Shown here: piece by piece, positions 33,544-41,776 of the stretch
Layout: every line of letters begins with the position of its first letter
Numbering within the stretch: position 1 is the stretch's first letter
Source: CAVRXT01 sp049644285
Lineage (GTDB): Bacteria > Acidobacteriota > Terriglobia > Acidiferrales > UBA7541
Assembly: GCA_049644285.1 (NCBI GenBank)
Contig: JBARRP010000023.1
Location: 38,197 to 102,196, forward strand
Length of the DNA stretch: 64,000 nt
Reading direction: 5' to 3'
The notes under the pieces: generated by a model
Database searches by the model: none
Seen by the model: only the letters and a program-made list of their open reading frames with translations
What the model was told of the DNA's origin: nothing
Made by a program: the position numbers and the translations under genes

Positions 33544-35064
33544 ATGTCCGGCATCCCCGATCAGCGTCGCCATCTTCGACAACAGGTCAGATCGCTGACA
33601 TACATCGATCTCGGTCAGGACAATGGTGGCATCGTCCTGAACATAAGTGAAGGCGGTTTGGCAGTGCAGGCGGCTGCGATTCTGACCGGCAATCACTTTC
33701 CCCACATGAGAATCAAGCTGCCCGGGTCCGGCGAGTGGCTGGAAGCAAGCGGAGAAATAACGTGGACGAGCGAATCCGGGAAAGAGGCTGGCGTCCGGTT
33801 CGTGGACATCTCCGACGACGCACGCTTTCAAATACGGCAGTGGGTTTCTGCCGGAGGCACCGCAGGCGAATTCCGAGAAGAGAGGGGCAGGCGTGCCGAC
33901 CGGGGGAGGGAAGTGCTAGCCGCGCCTGGTAGTGGCGCGATCAGGGACACGACGCCTGAATCGTTCACTCCCGAATTGGTGAGGAGGCAACAGATTCAGG
34001 ATTCTGTCAGCGGGGGCACCGAGCGGGGAGAGGAGGCGTCGCGCGCGCGAGATACGGGAGCCATGAAGAACATGACGCCTGAATCGGCCGCTTCCGAGGT
34101 GGTCGTGAGGCAGCAGATGCGGGATCCCGCCCCGGATCACATCATAAATTCAGTGCGTGTGGCACGCATGTTGTCCGGGGAGACAGACTATGGCTCGTTC
34201 GGCTCATTGGTGGAAAAACGGGATCATCAAGGGTGGCTTCTTGCAGTTGTGTTCGCGATTCTGGCTCTCATATCGCTCGTGGCAGGAATGGCGGTTGGAC
34301 GGGGCGGTCTGAGCGAGATGCTCGGCAAGCTCAGCACGCAAGGAAATATCCCTGCTGCGCAAAGTCCGGAGGAGCCGCCACCTCCGAGCTCGGCGGCTCA
34401 GGAAGCAGGGCCATCGCCATCAGACAGCACGAACAGCACGAATTCGGACGTATCTCAAATCGAAGTGGTGGACACAAGCAATCGGCGGTGGCTTATTCCT
34501 CTGAAGGGTGCTGCGAGCAAGAATGGGGCTGCGAGTGCAGACGCGGCCGGTGCCGGTGCTCCCAGCTCTATTCCACCCGGTTCCAGTGCATCCAGTTCTG
34601 CTGAACCCACTGCTGCTGAACCCAGCGGCGGTGCGACCAGCGCGCCCGATGAGAAGACCGAAAATCCGCCTCAGCCAGACGCTAAGGGCTCGGCGTCGAA
34701 AGGCTCGGTGCCAATCCCTCGGGAAGCCCCAAAGCGAGCCCCTCGAGAAGCCAATGTCACAGTTCGAATCTGGATCTTGTCGCCTGCCATTCCCCTGGAG
34801 AAAGTGGGCCAACCGATCTACCGAGTTGACCCCATTTATCCGCCGGAGGCGGCACAACAACGTATCGAGGGCACGGTCAAGCTGCGTGCGATCATCGGCC
34901 GGGATGGAACGGTGCAGAGTGTCGGGCTGGTGGACGGCCCGCCATTGCTCGTGCCCGCCGCTATGGATGCTGTTCGCAGTTGGAGAAATCAACCGACACT
35001 GCTGAATGGCGAGGCAGTCGAGCTTGAGGAACAGATTCAGATCGAATTTCATTTGCCCGAGTAA
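33544..35064 (+). CDS. PilZ - transmembrane - TonB C-terminal fusion protein
   Basis: The 506-residue protein has a PilZ domain at residues 6-100: basic RRHLRQQVR followed by NISEGGLAV, the arrangement that binds c-di-GMP. A polar linker follows, then one membrane helix at about 229-252 (LLAVVFAILALISLVAGMAVG). Next comes a Pro/Ser/Ala-rich stretch of about 170 residues, as in TonB rods, and a TonB C-terminal domain at about 428-505 (YPPEAAQQRIEGTVKLRAIIGRDGTVQSVGLV). The topology puts PilZ in the cytoplasm and TonB-C in the periplasm. A direct inference is that c-di-GMP could control coupling to outer-membrane receptors or a periplasmic partner. ExbB/ExbD genes are not adjacent. Start ATG 33544 follows a GAGG-containing site. 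Confidence 0.86.
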   Translation: MSGIPDQRRHLRQQVRSLTYIDLGQDNGGIVLNISEGGLAVQAAAILTGNHFPHMRIKLPGSGEWLEASGEITWTSESGKEAGVRFVDISDDARFQIRQWVSAGGTAGEFREERGRRADRGREVLAAPGSGAIRDTTPESFTPELVRRQQIQDSVSGGTERGEEASRARDTGAMKNMTPESAASEVVVRQQMRDPAPDHIINSVRVARMLSGETDYGSFGSLVEKRDHQGWLLAVVFAILALISLVAGMAVGRGGLSEMLGKLSTQGNIPAAQSPEEPPPPSSAAQEAGPSPSDSTNSTNSDVSQIEVVDTSNRRWLIPLKGAASKNGAASADAAGAGAPSSIPPGSSASSSAEPTAAEPSGGATSAPDEKTENPPQPDAKGSASKGSVPIPREAPKRAPREANVTVRIWILSPAIPLEKVGQPIYRVDPIYPPEAAQQRIEGTVKLRAIIGRDGTVQSVGLVDGPPLLVPAAMDAVRSWRNQPTLLNGEAVELEEQIQIEFHLPE

Positions 35065-35124
35065 AGGACCGCAGAAACAATTAGCACGGCGTTTCCGCGA
35101 GCGGCACCTGGCCGTAGGCTGCGA

Positions 35125-35226
35125 TGTCATCGTGAGGCCGGCAGGCCGAAGGATCTCCCGCTAACAATTGGGCCCGCGGTGAATTGGTCAGTTGAGATTC
35201 TTCGGCCTTGCGGCCTCAGAATGACA
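35125..35226. repeat. Palindromic dispersed-repeat element (MITE/REP-like)
   Basis: A 102-base element has terminal inverted arms of about 33 bases with a few mismatches. The left arm reads TGTCATCGTGAGGCCGGCAG and on to GATCTC; the right arm is its near complement, ending CGGCCTCAGAATGACA. The GAGGCC..AAGGATCTC motif is a familiar type of short palindromic repeat in many soil bacteria. The centre is about 35 bases without coding signal. No transposase is nearby. Confidence 0.72.
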
Positions 35227-35230
35227 GCGG

Positions 35231-35371
35231 CTTGCTCGTGAGCAGTCACCGCAAATCGTAGCGGCCATCCGACGCGAGGAGCAAATCAAAGGCTGGCTGC
35301 GCACCCAGAAGGTGGCGCTGGTCGAGTCGTTTAATCCCGCATGGCAGGACTTGGCCTCCGAGCTACGGTAG
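35231..35371 (+). pseudogene. C-terminal remnant of a GIY-YIG nuclease
   Basis: The plus frame reads AAIRREEQIKGWLRTQKVAL followed by VESFNPAWQDLASELR and a stop at 35369-35371. The E-x-Q-I-K-G-W-x-R-x-K-x-x-L-I/V-E-x-x-N-P-x-W-x-D-L pattern is the usual C-terminal half of small UPF0213-like GIY-YIG proteins. The N-terminal half with the GIY and YIG motifs is missing and is replaced by the palindromic repeat, with an in-frame stop at the junction. It has no start codon and is not expected to be functional. Confidence 0.72.
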
Positions 35372-35435
35372 ATTAGCTTCATCTTGACGCTATCCATCCG
35401 GTCGAAATCGCTGAATTGCTTTGGTTACCGCAAGC

Positions 35436-36533
35436 TCAGCCAGCCTGTGTGACAGCCTGGCCTCCTAGCTCGTGAACGATGGCCTCTCCGAGTTCTTTCG
35501 TCTTCGCGTTTCCGCCGATATCTGGTGTGCGAACTCTAGACTTGGCGAGCACGGACGAGATCGCTTGCTCGACCGCGTCAGCGGCCTGCGCTTCGCCGAG
35601 GTGGCGCAGCATCATCGCGCCGCACCAAATTTGTCCGATTGGATTGGCGATGCCTTTTCCGGCGATATCCGGCGCCGAACCGTGCACCGGCTCAAACATG
35701 GAAGGGAATTCCCGTTCGGGATTCAAGTTGGCGCCAGGGGCGATGCCGATCGATCCCACAACGGCCGGTCCCAGGTCAGAGAGGATATCCCCAAAGAGGT
35801 TCGATCCGACTACCACGTCGAACCAGTCGGGGTGGCGCACGAAATGGGCGGTGAGGATGTCGATGTGGTATTGGTCGGTGCGGACATCGGTAAATTCACG
35901 CGCGATAGCTTGGAAGCGTTCGTCCCAGAACGGCATGGTGTGGATGATGCCGTTCGATTTGGTCGCCGAAGTCAGATGCCCTTTACGCTTCCGTGCCAGC
36001 TCGAAAGCGTAACGCAGGATGCGGTCCACGCCCCGGCGAGTGAAGATCGACTGCTGGATAGCCATTTCCTCGTCGCTACCCTCGTAGATCCGGCCGCCGA
36101 TATTCGAATACTCACCCTCGTTATTCTCGCGGACGATGCAGAAATCGATCTGGCCCGGCGCGAAGTTCTTTAGCGGCGATTCGATTCCCTGAAACAGGCG
36201 CACCGGACGCAGATTCACGTACTGGCGAAAACCACGCCGAATGGGGATAAGCAATCCCCACAATGAAATATGATCAGGCACACCGGGGTAACCCACGGCT
36301 CCCAGATAAATCGCATCAAACGCGCGCAACTGCTCGAGACCGTCCTGCGGCATCATCTTGCCGGTTTTGAAATAAGTCTCGCAGCTCCAATCGAACTGAT
36401 GCCAAGAAAATCCAGCGCCGAAACGGCGCCCGGCCGCCTCCAGCACCCGCATGCCTTCCGGAACTACTTCTTTGCCGATGCCGTCGCCGGGAATCACCGC
36501 GATTTTGTAGTTCCTGCTTGCCGATGGATTCAT
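35436..36533 (-). CDS. Tartrate/D-malate dehydrogenase-like beta-decarboxylating dehydrogenase
   Basis: This 365-residue enzyme belongs to the isocitrate/isopropylmalate dehydrogenase superfamily. It begins KIAVIPGDGIGKEVVPEGMRVL; FDAIYLGAVGYPGVPDHISLWGLLIPIRRGFRQYVNLRPVRL contains the substrate-binding arginines, and VREN(N)EGEYS the active-site Tyr region. FDVVVGSNLFGDILSDLGP holds the metal-binding aspartates, and EPVHGSAPDIAGKGIANP the NAD-binding loop. The DHISLWG signature points to the tartrate dehydrogenase/D-malate dehydrogenase subgroup rather than LeuB. It oxidises and decarboxylates a 2-hydroxy acid to a 2-keto product. It lies 12 bases after the PrpD-like gene in one operon. Confidence 0.9.
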   Translation of the reverse strand: MNPSASRNYKIAVIPGDGIGKEVVPEGMRVLEAAGRRFGAGFSWHQFDWSCETYFKTGKMMPQDGLEQLRAFDAIYLGAVGYPGVPDHISLWGLLIPIRRGFRQYVNLRPVRLFQGIESPLKNFAPGQIDFCIVRENNEGEYSNIGGRIYEGSDEEMAIQQSIFTRRGVDRILRYAFELARKRKGHLTSATKSNGIIHTMPFWDERFQAIAREFTDVRTDQYHIDILTAHFVRHPDWFDVVVGSNLFGDILSDLGPAVVGSIGIAPGANLNPEREFPSMFEPVHGSAPDIAGKGIANPIGQIWCGAMMLRHLGEAQAADAVEQAISSVLAKSRVRTPDIGGNAKTKELGEAIVHELGGQAVTQAG

Positions 36534-36545
36534 GATGTGCCTGCC

Positions 36546-38039
36546 TTAACTTGCCAATGCCGCTGTCAGCTTGCTCACGTCGGATGCGCTCTCGAAGGAT
36601 TTTACGAACTGAATCACCGACTCGGTCTTGTCGGCGGGCCACGCCGCAAATTCCGCGCAGCCCCTGAATTTGTCCGCCACTTCGTCATAGGTCATTGGAT
36701 TGGCCGGACTGCCTTTTGCAAATTCGGCGCGGCCTGAAATGATCTTGCCATCTTTCATATGGATCTTGATGATGCTGGTCATCTTGTCGAATCCAGCCTG
36801 TTCCGCCTCCGGGTCAACGTAGAAGTTAACGCGACGGATCATGTCCTGGACGTCCTTGCGCTGCACCACCGCATCGGTAAACTGGCTCAAGCCCGCCTTG
36901 CGCTCCAGGAGCAGGATACTAATGCAAAATTCCATGCTGAACTTACCTTCGAGGCCGGTGGTCGGGTGATGGTGCAGCAGGGTAGTAGTCATGCTGTGGT
37001 TCGCGCCCACATCGACTTTTTCAACCTCCGAGGGCTTGATGTTGTACTGGCGGATGAGACGCAACATTTCGCCCAAGGCCGGATGCGTCAGCGATCCGCA
37101 CGGGAAAGGTTTGATGGAAACGCCGGGAGAAGCGAAGGTCCAAGGGTGGCCGAGACGATTCACGATCGCACTGGGGTCAAAGCCGCCTCCGGCTGCGTGA
37201 AAGAAGCCGCGCGGAGCCTCGAGGATGTCATTGGCTGCCGTCCAGCCAAGGGACACGAGGTCAACGGCCACTGTTCCGTTTTCTGCCGCGCGTCCGGCGT
37301 GGAAGGGCTTGGTCATGGAGCCAAAATTTTCGCGGAGGCCTGCTGCTTCGCTGGCGGCGATTCCAAGGGCGCAAGCTGTCTGCGTTACGTCGAGGCCGCG
37401 CAGTTTTGCGCAGGCCGCGGCTGAGCCGAACGAACCGCACGTGCCGGTGGAATGAAACCCGTCATTGTAATGGCGGGGTGAAATGGCTTCAGCGATCTTG
37501 CATTCCACTTCCACACCAACATGGTAGGCGAGCAACCAATCCTTGCCGGAAACTCCACCGTGCTCGGCGATGGCGAATGCAGGGGGAAGCACGGAGACGG
37601 TCGGATGAACGAGCAGGCCGTAGACGCGGTCCTTCGCGGCAGCGAGCTGAGTGTCGTCGAAATCGTCGGCGTGAATCGAGACCCCATTCACGAATGCCGC
37701 AAAACGTGGTGAGGTTTTTAGCGACGTTCCGATGACTGTGGACTTGCCGTCACACAGTCCCAGCCCCTGAATATATTTTCGACTGAGCGGGCCGCTCTCC
37801 GCCTTCGAACCAGCTAGTGCCAGTCCGAAGCCGTCGAGGATGGACTTCTTTCCCAGTTCAATCACTTCCGGAGGAATCTGGTCATATTTCGTGTTCACCA
37901 CAAATTCCGCGACATAGCGGGTTAGTCCCGGCGCTTCGGGAAAGTCTCCCTTGCCAACGGAAAATCTCATACCGCTACTCGGGAGCATACTTGAGGCCGC
38001 AGCTGCCAGCGAGGCCTTGCAGAAGTCACGCCTGATCAT
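36546..38039 (-). CDS. MmgE/PrpD-family protein with twin-arginine-like N-terminus
   Basis: The 497-residue protein matches the MmgE/PrpD family (2-methylcitrate dehydratase, cis-aconitate decarboxylase): LGKKSILDGFGLALAGS, FVNGVSIHADDFDDTQL, the HPTVSVLPPAFAIAEHGG segment, GTCGSFGSAAACAKLRGLD and KPFPCGSLTHPALGE. An N-terminal RRDFCKASLAAAASSML gives it a twin-arginine-like signal, which is unusual because studied family members are cytoplasmic. It acts on a tricarboxylic or branched C5-C7 acid, perhaps by dehydration. It is cotranscribed with the dehydrogenase downstream and divergent from the TonB receptor at 38269. No methylcitrate synthase is nearby, so a propionate role is not supported. 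Confidence 0.88.
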   Translation of the reverse strand: MIRRDFCKASLAAAASSMLPSSGMRFSVGKGDFPEAPGLTRYVAEFVVNTKYDQIPPEVIELGKKSILDGFGLALAGSKAESGPLSRKYIQGLGLCDGKSTVIGTSLKTSPRFAAFVNGVSIHADDFDDTQLAAAKDRVYGLLVHPTVSVLPPAFAIAEHGGVSGKDWLLAYHVGVEVECKIAEAISPRHYNDGFHSTGTCGSFGSAAACAKLRGLDVTQTACALGIAASEAAGLRENFGSMTKPFHAGRAAENGTVAVDLVSLGWTAANDILEAPRGFFHAAGGGFDPSAIVNRLGHPWTFASPGVSIKPFPCGSLTHPALGEMLRLIRQYNIKPSEVEKVDVGANHSMTTTLLHHHPTTGLEGKFSMEFCISILLLERKAGLSQFTDAVVQRKDVQDMIRRVNFYVDPEAEQAGFDKMTSIIKIHMKDGKIISGRAEFAKGSPANPMTYDEVADKFRGCAEFAAWPADKTESVIQFVKSFESASDVSKLTAALAS

Positions 38040-38136
38040 TTCTCCATCCTCGGTGAATGAGAATCATACCTCTTTGAGGAGTTTTCTTGTGCCTCCTTCG
38101 AGATCGTTGCGAATGATCCCACAGGATTTTCTTATC

Positions 38137-38166
38137 TTGACACGGGCACGAAAGGTGTGCTATCCC
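38137..38166 (+). promoter_or_regulatory. Possible promoter of the second TonB-receptor gene
   Basis: A consensus TTGACA at 38137-38142 is followed after 18 bases by TATCCC at 38161-38166 with a TG two bases before. The -35 is perfect and the -10 weak. The divergent PrpD-like operon starts about 100 bases to the left. Confidence 0.4.
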
Positions 38167-38268
38167 GCCCCCCAGGTTGTGAAGTTCTTACCCTAAAGGG
38201 GTGGGGTCAAATCACAAAAGATCGCCGTCCGGGTGATCCCTCTTGGGCCACCTGGGGGAGGTAGCGTC

Positions 38269-41200
38269 ATGATTTTCCGAAACGCTTCGAAGAAAATTGC
38301 GATCAGTCTCGCCACATTCGTGGCTTTGACGGTCAGTTTTTTCCTTTCAGTTCCTCTCCATGCGCAGGTGGCCGGTGCGACCCTCTCCGGCGTGGTAACG
38401 GACTCGTCCGGCGCGGTGGTGGCCAACGCCACGGTCTCCATTCGGAACACGGCGACGGGAATCACCCGGGAAGTCACAACGGACGTAGCCGGCTTCTACA
38501 GCGCGCCGAACCTGTCGCCAGCGGTTTATGAAGTGACCGGCTCGGCGCCAGGGTTTTCCACGCGAGTGCAAACCGGCATCACGTTGACCGTCGGAGCTCA
38601 GCAGGTCCTGAATTTTTCCCTTCAGGTGGGGCAAGTTACTCAAAGGGTTGTAGTGACTGGCGAGGCTCCGGCCGTGGATCTTGCCTCGTCCACGATCAGC
38701 GCCGAGGTCAATTCCACCACGGTCCTCGAGTTGCCTCTGAACGGCCGCGACTGGAGCTCCCTGGCAACTCTCCAGCCCGGAGTCATCGGGATCCACACGC
38801 AGTTCGCGACCTCTGGGACCGTAAACAAGGGCAATCGCGGCTTCGGAGACCAGTTGTCGACGAGTGGTCACCGTCCCAACGAGAATAATTATCGCATCAA
38901 CGGCGTCAGCGTCAACGACTATACCAACGGAGCGCCTGGTAGTGTCATCGGCCTACAATTGGGCGTGGACGGCATTCAAGAATTCTCCGTTCTGACCACC
39001 AACTATTCGGCAGAGTATGGACGGACCTCGGGTGGGGTCATCAACGCCATCATGAAGTCGGGCAGTAACGCTTTCCATGGCGATGCCTATTGGTTCCTGC
39101 GTGATGAGGGACTGGATGCGAAAAACTTCTTCGATTCCAAAACTCTCCCCATCCCGCCATTTCATCGCAACCAATTCGGAGGGTCCGCCGGAGGCCCGAT
39201 CAGGAAAGACAAGACCTTCTTCTTCGCCGACTACGAAGGAATCCGGCAGTCCCTGAGCCTGACTTTCCACAGTCTCGTCCCTTCGACGAATGCCCGCAAC
39301 GGCTTGCTCGCAAGCGGACAGCTCCCATTCGTCGCGGGCAAGACCAACGCGAACGGCGTTGACCTGCAGGTCGTGCCCTATCTCGGTTTTTGGCCAACTC
39401 CCAACGGTGGCTTACCCCCCGGAGGAAACGGTAACACGGCCTTCTACGACGCTTCGGGCGTGCAGAGCTATGCGGAGAACTACGTGACGGGTAGGGTTGA
39501 CCATAAGATCTCAAACACGGACAGCCTCGACGGCGTCTATTTCTTTGACAGGTCTCCTCAAACCACGCCCGATAACCTGTTGGATCAAACCTCAGAGACT
39601 TTCAGTCAAAGGCAGATGTTCGGCTTGGAAGAGACTCACGTCTTCAGCCCGACAGTAACTAATGCGGCGCGGGTCGGTTACAGCCGTGTGATCGGGAAAG
39701 TGCTAAGCCCTGTGAGCGCACTCAAACCGATTGCGGGGGATACGACTCTGGGTATCCTCTCGGGGCTAACGGCGCCGATCCTGAGCATAAGTGAGCTTGG
39801 GGGGGGCGGGAATCTGATGCAGGGATCTTTGGGGAGCGGCTCCCAATTCAACCACCTTCAGAACTCCTTCCAGTTCTATGACGATGCTTTCCTCACTCGG
39901 GGAACTCACTCAATGAAATTCGGGTTTGCGTTCGAGCGCATACAATTTAATGAAATAGCGAGACCAAGGCCAAGGGGGACCTTCGTTTTCGACTCACTGC
40001 AGACGTTCCTTCAGAACCAGCCCACGAACGTCCTCGTGCTCGATCCGACCCACTCGCAAGAGATGGGGACCCGCATGAGCGCCTTCGGAGCCTATGTGCA
40101 AGACGATTGGCGCTTCCGCCCGAACCTCACACTGAACTTTGGCTTGCGTTACGAGCCGACCAGTCTTCCCTCTGAGGCTCATAACGGGTACGGGGTCGTG
40201 AAAGACTTTTTCAACGGCACAATCACTCCTGTGGCGCACCTCTGGTCGCATAACCAAACGCTTCGCAACTTCGCGCCCAGGGTCGGTTTCTCGTGGGACC
40301 CATTCCACAATGGTAAGACGGCCGTGCGTGGCGGCTTCGGGATCTTCGACGTGCTGCCTCTTCCTTGGGAATACACCCAACAGGCGGCCCAGGCCTTGCC
40401 GTTTGCGTACCAAGCCAGCAAAGCGCCCCTTCCTCCGGGCTCGTTCCCAAAGCTGGCCGGGGTGTCCCCCCCGCTCATCGGCGCCACTCCCAACCCGACC
40501 AATGCCCTGAGCTATCACGCCGAGCAGAACCCACACAGAAATTACGCCATGAATTGGAACCTCAACATCCAGCGAGAGCTTACGGGAAGCACGACAGTCA
40601 TGGTGGGCTATGTGGGCTCGCACACGCTCCATATGCCGTACACCACGGACGACAGCAACATGGTCATCGCCAAGTTGATTCCGGGGGTTGGCGATCTCTG
40701 GCCATGTGGACCTGCCGTCGCGTTCGGCAGTTGCCTCGCGGGCGGCGGAACGCGAGCCAATCCAAACGTGGGTGTGCTTAGGCCCACTTTCTGGAGTGAT
40801 GGAGCCACTTATGAAGCCCTTCAGGCGCAAGTCACGAAAAGGATGAGCCACGGATTTCAGGCTCAAGGCAGCTATACCTGGGGGAAATGCATTGACAATG
40901 GTTCAGGCGGTCACATCGGTGATCCGTATAAGAATTCCCTTTCAAGCCTGATCTTCTTTTCCCGCCAGAGTACACACGGCCCCTGTGACTTCCAAATCAC
41001 TCATAACTTTGTCTTGAACTACATTTGGCAGGTTCCCGGCCCGAAGTCAGGCTCAGGGATTCTGTCGATCCTCGCAGGCGGGTGGGAGATAGGCGGGATC
41101 CTGGCGGCCAGTACGGGCTCGCCCTTTACCTTGCTGATCGGGGGTGATCCTCTCGGCCAGAACAGCACAGATACCGCGGACTACCCGAACCGCCTGGCTG

Positions 41201-41664
41201 GATGCAATCCCATTAACGGAAATTACAGAACAACTCTTCAATACCTCAACCTCAGCTGCTTCGGGCTGCCCCAGGCGACCCCGGCTATAGCTGCCCAGTG
41301 CCAGCCCTTCGGCCTTAGGGCGCCCGGCAAGAATGGGCCGTCGGACCCGGGGAGCGCGGGCATCGCGGGCACTTGCGCAAATCTCTTTGGAAATGCCGGG
41401 CGCAACCAGATTTACGGGCCGGGCCTGCTCAACTTCGACTTCTCCGTATTCAAGAATAACTACATTCGGAGAATCTCGGAGACCTTCAATGTTCAGTTCC
41501 GGTTCGAGTTCTTCAATGTTTTCAACCACCCCAACTTCCAGTCGCCCTTCGGCACCGCCACCCTCTTCAATGCGGACGGGACCCCGGGGGGCGGCGCGGG
41601 TCTGCTTACTGGCACGGAAAACCCATCACGGCAGATTCAGTTGGGGATGAAGGTCGTCTGGTAA
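38269..41664 (+). CDS. TonB-dependent outer-membrane receptor with carboxypeptidase-regulatory domain
   Basis: The 1131-residue receptor starts with a signal peptide (ISLATFVALTVSFFLSVPLHAQ), then a carboxypeptidase-regulatory domain (ATLSGVVTDSSGAVVANATV, GFYSAPNLSPAVYEV). The plug has LELPLNGRDWSSLATLQPGV and TSGGVINAIMKSGSNAFHGD. A large barrel follows, ending NPSRQIQLGMKVVW. It has the same architecture as the receptor at 13445 but sequence differs greatly. ATG 38269 follows GGGGGAGGT. It heads the plus-strand carboxylic-acid genes, so uptake of a carboxylate or a metal/organic-acid complex is a reasonable guess, but not shown. A strong terminator follows, so the MFS gene probably has its own promoter. 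Confidence 0.93.
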   Translation: MIFRNASKKIAISLATFVALTVSFFLSVPLHAQVAGATLSGVVTDSSGAVVANATVSIRNTATGITREVTTDVAGFYSAPNLSPAVYEVTGSAPGFSTRVQTGITLTVGAQQVLNFSLQVGQVTQRVVVTGEAPAVDLASSTISAEVNSTTVLELPLNGRDWSSLATLQPGVIGIHTQFATSGTVNKGNRGFGDQLSTSGHRPNENNYRINGVSVNDYTNGAPGSVIGLQLGVDGIQEFSVLTTNYSAEYGRTSGGVINAIMKSGSNAFHGDAYWFLRDEGLDAKNFFDSKTLPIPPFHRNQFGGSAGGPIRKDKTFFFADYEGIRQSLSLTFHSLVPSTNARNGLLASGQLPFVAGKTNANGVDLQVVPYLGFWPTPNGGLPPGGNGNTAFYDASGVQSYAENYVTGRVDHKISNTDSLDGVYFFDRSPQTTPDNLLDQTSETFSQRQMFGLEETHVFSPTVTNAARVGYSRVIGKVLSPVSALKPIAGDTTLGILSGLTAPILSISELGGGGNLMQGSLGSGSQFNHLQNSFQFYDDAFLTRGTHSMKFGFAFERIQFNEIARPRPRGTFVFDSLQTFLQNQPTNVLVLDPTHSQEMGTRMSAFGAYVQDDWRFRPNLTLNFGLRYEPTSLPSEAHNGYGVVKDFFNGTITPVAHLWSHNQTLRNFAPRVGFSWDPFHNGKTAVRGGFGIFDVLPLPWEYTQQAAQALPFAYQASKAPLPPGSFPKLAGVSPPLIGATPNPTNALSYHAEQNPHRNYAMNWNLNIQRELTGSTTVMVGYVGSHTLHMPYTTDDSNMVIAKLIPGVGDLWPCGPAVAFGSCLAGGGTRANPNVGVLRPTFWSDGATYEALQAQVTKRMSHGFQAQGSYTWGKCIDNGSGGHIGDPYKNSLSSLIFFSRQSTHGPCDFQITHNFVLNYIWQVPGPKSGSGILSILAGGWEIGGILAASTGSPFTLLIGGDPLGQNSTDTADYPNRLAGCNPINGNYRTTLQYLNLSCFGLPQATPAIAAQCQPFGLRAPGKNGPSDPGSAGIAGTCANLFGNAGRNQIYGPGLLNFDFSVFKNNYIRRISETFNVQFRFEFFNVFNHPNFQSPFGTATLFNADGTPGGGAGLLTGTENPSRQIQLGMKVVW

Positions 41665-41691
41665 CAAGCCAGGGAAGGTTGTCGTATGTTG

Positions 41692-41721
41692 GAAAGCCGG
41701 GGCCCTCACGGCCCGGCTTTC
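41692..41721 (+). terminator. Rho-independent-type terminator after the receptor gene
   Basis: GAAAGCCGGGGCC pairs with GGCCCGGCTTTC around a short CTCAC loop (one bulged G), followed by GTTTC. The stem is very stable; the T tail is short. Confidence 0.68.
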
Positions 41722-41776
41722 GTTTCTCCGCAAGGATTTCGAAGCACGTAGCCCGACCGCGGGGCCAAAGAATCCC

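Noticed and set aside
35188..35397. A minus-strand frame over the repeat and nuclease remnant
   Set aside because: It is the complement of the GIY-YIG remnant and repeat and has no protein-like pattern.
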